From an uncultured Alphaproteobacteria bacterium (GTDB taxonomy: Bacteria > Pseudomonadota > Alphaproteobacteria > HIMB59), in NCBI GenBank assembly GCA_902599045.1, contig CACKEA010000001.1, positions 62,001-126,000 of the forward strand: 64,000 nucleotides of DNA, in the 5' to 3' direction. A model generated the notes under the pieces. It saw only the letters and a list, made by a program, of their open reading frames with translations, was not told where the DNA came from and searched no databases. Both the position numbers and the translations under genes were made by a program. Of the stretch, positions 34,379-42,672 are shown piece after piece. Positions within the stretch are counted from its first letter, which is position 1. Every line of letters begins with the position of its first letter.

Positions 34379-34984
34379 TTAATAATTAGTCACTGGATCG
34401 TCAAATATTATTTTTCCATTATCTAAAATAATTAAATTGTCAGCCAATTTTTTAATGTAATTCATATCATGTAACGTCATGACAATTGTTTTAGATTTAC
34501 TTAAATCAGATAATTTCTCAAAAAATTTTTTTTCGCTTTCTATGTCTAAGTTTTGGTTTGGCTCATCCATAATTAATATATCTTGCTCAAAGCTCATAAG
34601 CCTAGAAATGAAAACTTTTTGCTTTTCTCCCTCAGATAAACTAGCAAATTTATTTGCTTTTAATTTTTTTAAATTAAATAGATTATAAAAAGTTCTATCA
34701 ATTTTTGTTTTTTTAATACTATTCAAAAGCAAAAAATTTTCCTCTAAACTCTTATTCAACGAAAGAGATCGTTGAAACAACATAGGCACAGGCTTTTCAT
34801 ATTGTGATTTTATAGATCCCTTACTTGGGACAATAAGACGATTTAAAATTTTTAATAATGTACTTTTACCTGACCCATTCTTTCCAGAAATAACAGTAAT
34901 TTTATTTTTTTGGATACTAATATTTATGCTGTTCAGTATTTTTTTTTGATCAGCAGTATATGAAAGATTATAACCGCTAATCAT
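34379..34984 (-). CDS. tupC: TupC, tungstate ABC transporter ATPase
   Basis: ATP-binding subunit of 201 residues with Walker A SGKNGSGKSTLLKIL, a Q-loop near PMLFQRSLS, an ABC signature variant LSEGEKQKVFISR, Walker B ILIMDEPNQNLD and the switch His in VMTLHDM. It follows tupB with an 8-base overlap and completes a tupA-tupB-tupC operon. Confidence 0.85.
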   Translation of the reverse strand: MISGYNLSYTADQKKILNSINISIQKNKITVISGKNGSGKSTLLKILNRLIVPSKGSIKSQYEKPVPMLFQRSLSLNKSLEENFLLLNSIKKTKIDRTFYNLFNLKKLKANKFASLSEGEKQKVFISRLMSFEQDILIMDEPNQNLDIESEKKFFEKLSDLSKSKTIVMTLHDMNYIKKLADNLIILDNGKIIFDDPVTNY

Positions 34985-35618
34985 TTTTTAAAGTATTTAA
35001 GATAATTGATATTATTAATGTAAGTGAAATTAGTATGGCTCCTAAAATAATACCTAATGAAACATTCCCTTTAGAAGTTTCTAATGCAATGGTAGCTGTC
35101 ATATTTCTTGTAAAGTGATCAATGGATCCTCCCACAATAGCTGCGGCCCCATATTCACTGATGGCTCTTCCAAACCCCACTAAAATCACGGTGATGTAGA
35201 TATTTAATTTATTAGATATAAGTAAGAGAATTATATCCTTTTTACTTGCCCCGTAGGATAAGAGTTCTTCTTTGTAAATTGGGTAATCAGTTTCAATATT
35301 TTTAATAATTAGGGTAATCATAATAGGAAAAGTAATGACTATTTGAGCTAATATCATAGCCAGTGGTGAATATAATATTTCCATCCAACCAAGAGGCCCA
35401 GATCTGCTAATTAATAAATAAACTAGGAGTCCGGCACAAACAGGAGGAATAGAAGTCATCGAGCTTAAAAAAATTACTATAGGTTTTTTCAATTTGAATT
35501 GATAAATCGCTAGGATATATCCAAAAAACATTGAAAGAATAAACGATATGATTGTCGAAAAAATACTCACATAAAGTGTTATGAAAATCGCTGACTGTAT
35601 TTTTTCAAAGGTTAGCAT
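34977..35618 (-). CDS. tupB: TupB, tungstate ABC transporter permease
   Basis: Inner-membrane permease of 213 residues with about five membrane helices and the EAA-type loop EELLSYGASKKDIILLLI. The stretch GRAISEYGAAAIVGGSIDH matches molybdate/tungstate permeases. It overlaps tupC by 8 bases and follows tupA by 19 bases. Confidence 0.86.
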   Translation of the reverse strand: MLTFEKIQSAIFITLYVSIFSTIISFILSMFFGYILAIYQFKLKKPIVIFLSSMTSIPPVCAGLLVYLLISRSGPLGWMEILYSPLAMILAQIVITFPIMITLIIKNIETDYPIYKEELLSYGASKKDIILLLISNKLNIYITVILVGFGRAISEYGAAAIVGGSIDHFTRNMTATIALETSKGNVSLGIILGAILISLTLIISIILNTLKND

Positions 35619-35637
35619 CTAAAAAATTTATAAAAAA

Positions 35638-36435
35638 TTAGTTTGTAAAAAACAATTTTTCCCCATTATAAGTAAAGTTATTAATAACATCTTTACCTGC
35701 ACCTGTAATCAGCCATTCAATAAATTCTTTTGATTTATCATATTCGACATGGGGAAATTTTTTAGGGTTAATAGCTATAACCCCGTATTCATTATGCATT
35801 TCACTCCCACCTTCAAACAGAATTTTTAAATTATTTTTATTTTTGAATGATATCCATGTGCCCTTATCACTAAGCGTATAAGCATTCATCTCTGATGCCA
35901 CATTCAAAGTGTTGGCCATGCTTGTTCCTGTCTTTATATATTTGTGATTATCGAACAGGTTAATATTAGCTAATTTCCATAAGTCTAGTTCTTTTATATG
36001 AGTTCCTGATTTATCATCTCTTGAAATAAACTTTTGATTTGAAATTGAAATTTTTTTCATAATATTTTTTATATCGGTTTCCTGTGATATTTTTGCAGGA
36101 TCATCTTTAGGGCCGACAATAATAAAATTGTTATACATTAATTTATGTCTTTTAACCCCAAAGCCATCTGAGACAAATTTCAATTCATCTTTTTTTGAGT
36201 GTACCATTAACACATCACCATCGCCTCGTTTAGCATTTGAAATGGCATTACCTGTCCCCACAGCAATTGGTCTAACCTTGATCCCTGTTTGCTTTTCAAA
36301 TTTACTAGACAATAAATCTAATAAGCCTGTATTCGCAATACTTGTTGTAGATTGTATAATTATGTAATCTCTTGAATGGGCATTAAGATTTAATAATATA
36401 AATACTATGAACAAAAATATTTTATGAAATTTCAT
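35638..36435 (-). CDS. tupA: TupA, tungstate-binding periplasmic protein
   Basis: Substrate-binding subunit of 265 residues. The signal peptide (KFHKIFLFIVFILLNLNAHS) is followed by IIQSTTSIANTGLLDLL, the TTS...SGL-type anion-binding motif of TupA, then GTGNAISNAKRGDGDVLMVHSKKDE and SRDDKSGTHIKE. TupA proteins prefer tungstate to molybdate by a wide margin; that preference is family knowledge, not visible here. Its gene diverges from the cytochrome b561 gene. Confidence 0.88.
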   Translation of the reverse strand: MKFHKIFLFIVFILLNLNAHSRDYIIIQSTTSIANTGLLDLLSSKFEKQTGIKVRPIAVGTGNAISNAKRGDGDVLMVHSKKDELKFVSDGFGVKRHKLMYNNFIIVGPKDDPAKISQETDIKNIMKKISISNQKFISRDDKSGTHIKELDLWKLANINLFDNHKYIKTGTSMANTLNVASEMNAYTLSDKGTWISFKNKNNLKILFEGGSEMHNEYGVIAINPKKFPHVEYDKSKEFIEWLITGAGKDVINNFTYNGEKLFFTN

Positions 36436-36470
36436 ATGATTAAAAACAATAACATATATATAGGTTAAAT

Positions 36471-37007
36471 TTGAGACTAGCTAACACAGCAGATGAATAC
36501 GGCTTAATCAGTAAATTATTTCACTGGTCAATGGCACTTCTTATGATTGCCGTCTATGTTTTAGGTAAGAATTTAGAAAATAATTATCAGTATTATTATG
36601 AAATATTAATAATTCATAATACCCTTGGTTTATTAATACTTTTATTAGCTATTTTTCGGCTTAGCTGGAAATGGGTTAATATAAGACCAAAACCTTTAGT
36701 TAGTAATAAAATTTTAGTGTATGCAGCTAAAACTACATATTTTTTGTTTTATTTTATATTTTTTTTACAACCTATATCTGGCTATTTAGTAACAAACCTA
36801 CAAGGCGATACTGTCATCTTTTTTAACATAGAACTGACTTCTATAATAGATGTGGACAGTGATTTGAGGTTTATATTCAGGCAAATGCATGAGTACACCA
36901 GCAATGTTGTTTTAGTCCTTTTTTTTATTCATTCAGGAGCAGCATTGATGCATCATTTTATTTTTAAAGATCGTACTCTTAAGAGAATGATGTTTTCAAA
37001 AAAATAA
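36471..37007 (+). CDS. Cytochrome b561
   Basis: A 178-residue membrane di-haem protein. The start is TTG at 36471, preceded by AGG. It shows four membrane segments and the haem His in GLISKLFHWSMALLM, IIHNTLGLLILLLAIFRL, FRQMHEYTSNVVLVLFFIHSGAALMHHFIF. Such proteins pass electrons from quinol to periplasmic acceptors. It diverges from tupA and abuts the facing cysteine synthase gene. Confidence 0.87.
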   Translation: MRLANTADEYGLISKLFHWSMALLMIAVYVLGKNLENNYQYYYEILIIHNTLGLLILLLAIFRLSWKWVNIRPKPLVSNKILVYAAKTTYFLFYFIFFLQPISGYLVTNLQGDTVIFFNIELTSIIDVDSDLRFIFRQMHEYTSNVVLVLFFIHSGAALMHHFIFKDRTLKRMMFSKK

Positions 37008-37008
37008 A

Positions 37009-38001
37009 TTACAACCAATCAGGCACTGGAAGTTTTTTGGATAATAAGTAATTTTTGTTATAGAGTTTGCTGAAATATTTATTTGCATCGTCACACAAAA
37101 TTGTAACAATGTTCTTTCCCGGCCCCATTTCTTTTGCCATTGCAATTGCCCCAGCTACATTTACACCAGAACTAGAGCCGAGAAACAAACCCTCTGTTTT
37201 GACCATTTTGTATAAGAGTTCGAATGCTTTGTAGTCCGTGATATGATATGAAAAATCAACAAGGGAAGGTTCAACGTTTTTGGTTACTCTATACTGACCT
37301 ATTCCCTCCGCTTCTGATGGGTCTCCTTTAACTTCTAGTTTTGAAAATTTAAAATAGTTATACATTTGAGCGCCTTGTGGATCTGTGCAGGCTATTTTAA
37401 TGTTTGAATTTAATTCTTTAAGTCCAATGGATGTACCTGCTAAAGTTCCTCCAGAACCTATAGCGCATGTGAAGCCGTCTACTTTTCCATCAAGCTGATT
37501 GAATATTTCTTTAGCTGTAGTTTTCGAATGAAATTTATAATTTGCGGTATTATCAAATTGGTTAGCCCACATAACAGAGGTTTCTCCTTTTGATTGTAAT
37601 TCCTCAACTAGTCTCTTAGATACATGTTGGTAATTACCTAGATCTGAGTAAGGTTTAGTAGCTACGACTTTGAGCTCTGCTCCCATGTTCCTTAAAATAC
37701 TTTGCTTTTCCTCAGAGGCTCCATCAGGCATAACAATTATAGTTTTGTATCCCCTAGCATTATTAATCATTGTTAAGGCAATACCTGTATTTCCAAAGGT
37801 GCCCTCTACAACAGTGCCTCCAGGCTCTATTAAGTTCTTCTCCTCGGCATCAAGGATTATTCCCAGTGCTGTTCTGTCCTTAATAGAACCGGCTGGGTTC
37901 ATAAATTCTGCTTTTCCATAAATATTACACCCTGTAATTTCAGATGGATATTTGAGTTTAATCAGTGGCGTATTGCCAATAAAATCAACAATATCTTTCA
38001 T
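37009..38001 (-). CDS. cysK: Cysteine synthase (CysK-type, PLP-dependent)
   Basis: A 330-residue fold-type II PLP enzyme. The PLP Lys is in FMNPAGSIKDRTALGII (about 42), substrate loop VEGTFGNTGIALT, phosphate-binding loop CAIGSGGTLAGTS, and SSGVNVAGA near the C-terminus. It resembles the long alphaproteobacterial CysK variants that end in LPVPxWL. It is followed on the same strand by a cystathionine lyase/synthase (1-base gap to that stop), so a cystathionine beta-synthase role is also possible. Confidence 0.85.
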   Translation of the reverse strand: MKDIVDFIGNTPLIKLKYPSEITGCNIYGKAEFMNPAGSIKDRTALGIILDAEEKNLIEPGGTVVEGTFGNTGIALTMINNARGYKTIIVMPDGASEEKQSILRNMGAELKVVATKPYSDLGNYQHVSKRLVEELQSKGETSVMWANQFDNTANYKFHSKTTAKEIFNQLDGKVDGFTCAIGSGGTLAGTSIGLKELNSNIKIACTDPQGAQMYNYFKFSKLEVKGDPSEAEGIGQYRVTKNVEPSLVDFSYHITDYKAFELLYKMVKTEGLFLGSSSGVNVAGAIAMAKEMGPGKNIVTILCDDANKYFSKLYNKNYLLSKKLPVPDWL

Positions 38002-38002
38002 T

Positions 38003-39142
38003 TTAAACTTTAGACAGAGCTTGGTCTAAATCTGCAATTAAATCATCAACATCCTCGATACCAACCGATATTCTTAACAATGTATCGGAAATACCCAATT
38101 TTTCTCTTATCGAAGGATCGATTGAGGCGTGAGTCATGATAGCAGGATGTTCTATTAAACTTTCAACTCCTCCTAAACTCTCTGCTAGGGTGAATATATT
38201 TAGATTTTTAAGAAAACCTTTTACTCCATCAATATTTGTATCGAGAATAAAGGACATCATTCCACCAAAACCATCCATTTGTTTTGCTGCAATTTCTTTA
38301 TATCTTTCATCAATACCTGGAAAAAAAACTTTATTAATTTTAGAGTGATTTGTTAAAAAATTAGATACGGCAATAGCGTTCTCGTTATGCTGTTTCATTC
38401 TCACAGATAGTGTTTTAATACTTCTTGTTAGTAAATAACAATCGAAGGGCGAAGGAATAGCGCCAACTGCATTTTGAATATATGAAATTTTCTCGGCATA
38501 TTCTTTATTTTCTTTAATGACAATGGATCCTCCTACGATATCAGAATGGCCACCTAAATATTTTGTGGAGGAACTCACAACCATATCTGCTCCTAATTCA
38601 AGTGGTCTTTGATTAAAAGGAGAGGCGAATGTATTATCACAGATAACTGGTAAATTAAATTCACTTGCAATACTAACAGTGTTTTTAATATCAATAATTT
38701 TCATTAAAGGATTTGAGGGTGTTTCAACCCAAATGAATTTAGTATTTTCCTTTATTTCATCATTCCAATTTACGTTTTTATCGAAATCAATATAAGTTAC
38801 TTCAATATTGGATTTTACTTTATCAAATAATCTACGTGTGCCTCCATAAACGTCATCGGAGCAAATTATATGGAAGTTAGTACCAAATAAATCACAAACT
38901 GTATTTATTGCTGACATTCCAGATGCAAATGCAAAAGCTTTGTGACCAGACTCGATTTGTGCTAATAGTTTTTCTAATACATCTCTAGAAGGATTTTTTG
39001 TTCTCGCATATTCATATTCAAAGTTTCCGGGTTCAATTTGTTTAAACGTTGATGAAAGATGGATCGGCGGCATGACTGCTCCAGTTTCTTTATCTGAACC
39101 ATGTCCAGCATGAATTACTTTTGTGTTAAATTTTTTTTTCAC
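38003..39142 (-). CDS. Cystathionine gamma-lyase/gamma-synthase family enzyme
   Basis: About 379 residues of the Cys/Met-metabolism PLP family. I chose the GTG at 39142, which begins MKKKFNTKVIHAG; a TTG at 39160 is also open. Motifs include YEYARTKNPSRDVLE, AFASGMSAINTV, SDDVYGGTRRLF, VETPSNPLMKIIDI and SSSTKYLGGHSDIVGG with the PLP Lys (about 195). Paired with the cysteine synthase it could serve transsulfuration in either direction; the sequence alone does not decide between lyase and synthase. Confidence 0.88.
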   Translation of the reverse strand: MKKKFNTKVIHAGHGSDKETGAVMPPIHLSSTFKQIEPGNFEYEYARTKNPSRDVLEKLLAQIESGHKAFAFASGMSAINTVCDLFGTNFHIICSDDVYGGTRRLFDKVKSNIEVTYIDFDKNVNWNDEIKENTKFIWVETPSNPLMKIIDIKNTVSIASEFNLPVICDNTFASPFNQRPLELGADMVVSSSTKYLGGHSDIVGGSIVIKENKEYAEKISYIQNAVGAIPSPFDCYLLTRSIKTLSVRMKQHNENAIAVSNFLTNHSKINKVFFPGIDERYKEIAAKQMDGFGGMMSFILDTNIDGVKGFLKNLNIFTLAESLGGVESLIEHPAIMTHASIDPSIREKLGISDTLLRISVGIEDVDDLIADLDQALSKV

Positions 39143-39199
39143 AGTACAATTTATAACCAATTAATTTTTAAATAACATCTATAACAATATTTTTCTTAT

Positions 39200-39227
39200 T
39201 TGACAGGCTTTTTTAAATTATAAAAAT
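39200..39227 (+). promoter_or_regulatory. Possible promoter for the 39.3 kb RNA element
   Basis: A perfect -35 box TTGACA at 39200-39205 on the plus strand, followed by an AT-only region with weak -10 candidates (TAAAAA at 39221 or AAAAAT at 39222, spacers of 15 and 16). It points toward the GC-rich hairpin at 39266-39315. No plus-strand gene begins here. Confidence 0.4.
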
Positions 39228-39260
39228 CTGTTTCATATCAACCAAAATTGGAATATCATA

Positions 39261-39316
39261 CCCGTCCCCTAGCCGCTTGGGTTGAGACATTGTCGAGGAG
39301 GAAGGTGGCAAGGGGC
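39261..39316 (+). ncRNA. Candidate structured RNA / hairpin element A
   Basis: A GC-rich island in the 274-base gap between two minus-strand genes. CCCCT (39266-39270) pairs with AGGGG (39311-39315), then after one A-A mismatch GCCGCTT (39272-39278) pairs with AGGTGGC (39303-39309). Two of these pairs are G-U on the plus strand and become C-A mismatches on the minus strand, favouring a plus-strand RNA. The 24-base loop includes GACATTGTCGAGGAGGA. I match it to no known riboswitch or housekeeping RNA. The rest of the gap is plain AT-rich sequence. Confidence 0.5.
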
Positions 39317-39434
39317 AAAAAATACCTTCAATTGAAATATTTTAACTCTCTCATTCTTGGTGAAATTGTTAGAAACAAAGGACTTAAAATCCTTTATAAA
39401 ACCAAAAGTCATATTTAATATTTGTTGAATAAAT

Positions 39435-39977
39435 TTAAGTTTCGTTCGAAATTATCTGATTTAAACGATCAATTTTCATATCTACGGTTATATCGTTTGG
39501 CATCAGTCTTTTCATTTCTTCATAAACCTTAAATGCCTCTTCGTAGTTTTTATAATAAATTAAAATTCTACTTAAGCCATCAAGAGCTCCGAAATGTCTG
39601 GGTTCTAAATACAAAGTAGCCTCTATATCTCTCATAGAGCTTTCATAGTCACCCATCATAAAAAAAAATGTGGCTCTTTTATTATAAGCCTCAGCAAACT
39701 CTGGTTCTTCTTGAATTATGAAATCTAAAGAAGCGATAGCATCTTTATATTTTTTTGAACTGAAAAAATAAGGCATGTTATCCATGATTATCTGAGCTTC
39801 AGAATTTTCAGTTACCAGCCATTCTTCCCAAATTTGAGATACTATAAGACTTTGTTCTTTGTAACTCTTAACCTCATAAAGCTGACTAAATAGATCATCA
39901 AGTTTAGGGCTGTTTTGATCTGCATAACTAACGGATAGGTTAAAAAGAAAAGTAAATATACCAATAAAAATTTTCAT
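39435..39977 (-). CDS. Secreted TPR-repeat protein
   Basis: A 180-residue protein with a signal peptide (KIFIGIFTFLFNLSVSYA) and about three tetratricopeptide repeats, visible in KDAIASLDFIIQEEPEFAEAYNKRATF, YESSMRDIEATLYLEPRHFGALDGLS and YEEAFKVYEEMKRLMPND. TPR proteins mediate protein contacts; no partner can be named. It diverges from the DUF4864 gene with 30 bases between starts. Confidence 0.85.
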   Translation of the reverse strand: MKIFIGIFTFLFNLSVSYADQNSPKLDDLFSQLYEVKSYKEQSLIVSQIWEEWLVTENSEAQIIMDNMPYFFSSKKYKDAIASLDFIIQEEPEFAEAYNKRATFFFMMGDYESSMRDIEATLYLEPRHFGALDGLSRILIYYKNYEEAFKVYEEMKRLMPNDITVDMKIDRLNQIISNET

Positions 39978-40007
39978 CTACTTTGTTAAAATACGCATAT
40001 AAATAAT

Positions 40008-40433
40008 ATGCAGTTTAAAAAAATATTTTATACAACCTTATCTATATTTCTATTTAGCACTCTATCAATTGCAGAAAGTATTGATAAAACTGAGTTTAGC
40101 GAAACACAAGCTATAATTGAAAGTCAACTAAAAGCCTTTATTAACAAGGATGCAGAAGGGGCTTTTTTTCATGCCTCTCCTTATATAAAAATGAGGTTTA
40201 ATAACCCTCAAGATTTTATGAGCATGGTTGAGAATTACTATGAGCCAGTTTATAACCCAAAAAATTATTATTTTATGGAGTCAAAATTTTTTGAAGGATC
40301 AATTTATCACCAATTGCAAATAATCTCTCAAGACAATGTTTCTTATGTAGCAATGTACTCGCTAGTTAAAGATAATGGGGAATGGAAAATATCAGGGTGT
40401 TCTATTTACCCAATGAGCCAACAATCAATTTAG
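40008..40433 (+). CDS. DUF4864-type exported protein
   Basis: 141 residues with a signal peptide (FKKIFYTTLSIFLFSTLSIA). The pattern TQAIIESQLKAFINKDAEGAFFHASPYIK, MVENYYEPVYNP and WKISGCSIYP matches the DUF4864 family, which has an NTF2-like look. The function is unknown. It converges with the DMT transporter gene (9-base overlap). Confidence 0.78.
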   Translation: MQFKKIFYTTLSIFLFSTLSIAESIDKTEFSETQAIIESQLKAFINKDAEGAFFHASPYIKMRFNNPQDFMSMVENYYEPVYNPKNYYFMESKFFEGSIYHQLQIISQDNVSYVAMYSLVKDNGEWKISGCSIYPMSQQSI

Positions 40434-41297
40434 TTTTTTTAATTTAGAATAAATCAAATAACCTGAGATAATCACTAAAATGGCTCCTAATATTTCAATT
40501 ATTGAAGGGTAATGATTAAAAACAACAATGCTTATAACTATCCCAAAAATTATCTGTGAGTAATGTGTGATACTAAAAAATGAGGCCTCAATCCTTCTAA
40601 GGGAATAAATTAAGATCATCATAGCAACACCATCAATCAAACCGGCACTTATCATTATTAAAAAATCGTTCATAGCAATATCTTTATAATGATTAATTGA
40701 AAATATTGTAAAAATTATACCAGCAGTCGCCATACTATAAAAAGTTAAAGCCATGGTTCTCTCGGACTTCCCATATACTCGAACGGTAAAATCTAAACAC
40801 GCTAATGATATTACTCCTAAGACTAAAAAAATAACTCCTAAAGAATTAAATCCTGCATTTAAACTAAAACCTGAGACCATAAAAACTGCTATCATTGCAA
40901 GTATTAAAGAAATTATTTTTGATAGATAAATACTTTCTTTCAATATTACTATCCCCATTATTGAAAGGAGCACTGGAGCAGACAAAATTATTGGGTAAGC
41001 TATAGATAATGGTAGAAGAATTATTCCCTTAACTACAAAATAGTAAGTTAAAGTCATTAAAATTCCCCTGACAAGGTGGAGTCTATAATTTTTAGTTTTT
41101 ATTTCTGCAAAACTCTTTCTATACAGCAAGTAAATTAAAACTGGAATTAAAGCAGAGAAGCTGGCTATTGAAAAAATAACTGTATCTTTATAAAGATCCC
41201 CAATTAGTTTTATGATTGTGTCTGCAATGGAAAATAATAAAAACGCAAAAGTACCTAAAATATATATTAAGTGTTTTTTACTCTCTAATTGAGACAT
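40425..41297 (-). CDS. DMT-superfamily transporter (EamA repeats)
   Basis: A 290-residue inner-membrane protein with ten predicted helices in two EamA halves (each ending near LSIMGIVILKESI and LGAILVIISGYLIY). EamA exporters and importers move amino acids, nucleotides or other metabolites; the substrate is not evident. Its start overlaps the MFS gene stop by 20 bases, so the two transporters are co-transcribed. Confidence 0.87.
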   Translation of the reverse strand: MSQLESKKHLIYILGTFAFLLFSIADTIIKLIGDLYKDTVIFSIASFSALIPVLIYLLYRKSFAEIKTKNYRLHLVRGILMTLTYYFVVKGIILLPLSIAYPIILSAPVLLSIMGIVILKESIYLSKIISLILAMIAVFMVSGFSLNAGFNSLGVIFLVLGVISLACLDFTVRVYGKSERTMALTFYSMATAGIIFTIFSINHYKDIAMNDFLIMISAGLIDGVAMMILIYSLRRIEASFFSITHYSQIIFGIVISIVVFNHYPSIIEILGAILVIISGYLIYSKLKKLN

Positions 41298-42549
41298 GGA
41301 ATTTACTTCTATATCTCATTACCAAGAGTAATACGAACAATTTAATAATCAGTGGAATAAAAAAATAAAATATCATTATATTGGGAATATTGGGGTGTAA
41401 TGTGAAATTAATAGACTGTAAATAGCCATAACCAGTTAATGCGATGCCTGCAGCGATACCAATGGCTGCTTTCTTAATTATTGAGAAGAATGAGGTAAAG
41501 ATCTGAGATAAACGATTGTCATTATTTTGATCAAGAATGTCTGCTAATTCAATTTGAGGTATAATAAGATCAATTCCAATCCCAATACCAGTGATTAATA
41601 TGACAAACAAATATATTTGCCAACTGTTGCTATTTGTAAAAATAACAAAAAGGAAGCCAAATATAGTTAGGCTAGTACCAAACTGAAGAAGAAACATATT
41701 TGAAAATTTTCTTCCGTACAAATACCAGAAAGGTGTAGATATCAATGTAATTAAAAAATATAAAATTAAGAAATATCCTGCATATTCAGGAAGCCCTAAG
41801 TATTCTGAAACGAATATAATAAATAAATTTGCAGTAAAGTTATTAGCAAGTAAGTTAAAAAATGTTATGTAAGAAAAAGATACAATCTTTTTGTTTTTTT
41901 CTATAAATGATTTTAGTTGTAACCAAGAAATTTCGTTTGACTTATAATTTAGCTCGTCGTCATAAAATAAATAAAAAATTAAACCCCCTGTAATAGCTAA
42001 GATAATAAAAATTAATCCGCTTATTTTTATTACGTTCGGGTTTAACAAATCAACGCCCTGAAGTTTTGAAATGGCAGTAGGAATAATTAGAGCTGATAAT
42101 ACTCCTAAAATTGCAAATATTTCTTTAATTGCAGCTAAACGGAATCTTTTTTTAAGAATTTTTTTTTGATCTATTACAATTGAGTCATAAGGAATAATTG
42201 CAATTGAGTAACTAACCAAAGCTAAATTATAAAAGCAAATGAAAGAATAAATGTTATCTGATTGAATAACATAAAGACCAAACAGTGAAAAAATAAATAC
42301 TATTATACCAAGAAGGATTTGGTTTTTTTTTGAGCGACCTGAAATAATTCTTTTTTCTGATAGGTAGCCAATTAAAAAGTCTGAAATAACATCAAACAAC
42401 CTAGATGTTAATATTACTAAACCGATAACACTTAAGGGGATGCCTATTGATAAATTGTAAAATGTTGGCAAAAAAATAAATAATAATAAAAAACTTCCAG
42501 CAAGATAAAATGATTGAAAACTATAGGATACAATGGATTTAAGGTTCAT
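41278..42549 (-). CDS. MFS transporter, GPH (sugar:cation symporter-like) family
   Basis: A 423-residue membrane protein with about twelve helices. The segment VILTSRLFDVISDFLIGYLSEKRIISGRSKKNQI is the loop 2-3 signature of the melibiose-carrier (GPH) branch, where Asp residues couple the cation. The central cytoplasmic loop is short. The substrate is unknown; a glycoside or osmolyte is plausible. It is the first of a two-transporter unit. Confidence 0.85.
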   Translation of the reverse strand: MNLKSIVSYSFQSFYLAGSFLLLFIFLPTFYNLSIGIPLSVIGLVILTSRLFDVISDFLIGYLSEKRIISGRSKKNQILLGIIVFIFSLFGLYVIQSDNIYSFICFYNLALVSYSIAIIPYDSIVIDQKKILKKRFRLAAIKEIFAILGVLSALIIPTAISKLQGVDLLNPNVIKISGLIFIILAITGGLIFYLFYDDELNYKSNEISWLQLKSFIEKNKKIVSFSYITFFNLLANNFTANLFIIFVSEYLGLPEYAGYFLILYFLITLISTPFWYLYGRKFSNMFLLQFGTSLTIFGFLFVIFTNSNSWQIYLFVILITGIGIGIDLIIPQIELADILDQNNDNRLSQIFTSFFSIIKKAAIGIAAGIALTGYGYLQSINFTLHPNIPNIMIFYFFIPLIIKLFVLLLVMRYRSKFHVSIRE

Positions 42550-42620
42550 TTCTAGATTTTTTGTGTTTGAACAACTTTGACTATATCAAAATATTAACTA
42601 GTGTTCAGTTAGCATTCATG

Positions 42621-42672
42621 CGGGGGCTGATTCGGTATTTCACTTTCCTCCTCTATATGTCGAGTCAGCCAT
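42621..42672 (+). repeat. GC-rich hairpin element B at the ogt 3' end
   Basis: GGCTGATTCG (42625-42634) pairs with CGAGTCAGCC (42661-42670), ten pairs with one G-U on the plus strand, around a 26-base loop containing CACTTTCCTCCTC. The minus strand of element A carries CACCTTCCTCCTC, 12 of 13 identical, and both have ATGTC followed by TCARCC. The element covers the last codons and stop of ogt. It could be a dispersed palindromic repeat or a small RNA. The remaining gap to the MFS start (42550-42620) holds nothing else clear. Confidence 0.5.

Noticed and set aside
39285-39312. Signal recognition particle RNA (a GGAGGAAGG stretch recalls its apical loop)
   Set aside because: The invariant GGAAGG...AGCAGC arrangement and the matching asymmetric loop are absent.
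39161-39340. SAM or other sulfur-metabolism riboswitch before the cystathionine enzyme gene
   Set aside because: The conserved cores of SAM-I, SAM-II, SAM-V and SAH riboswitches are not present, and the wobble pairs of the stem fit the plus strand, not the strand of the gene.
42621-42640. GGGGGCTGATTCGG resembles the 5' end of tmRNA
   Set aside because: The resemblance stops after about ten bases, no tag reading frame or T-loop follows, and the gap is far too short for a one-piece or split tmRNA.
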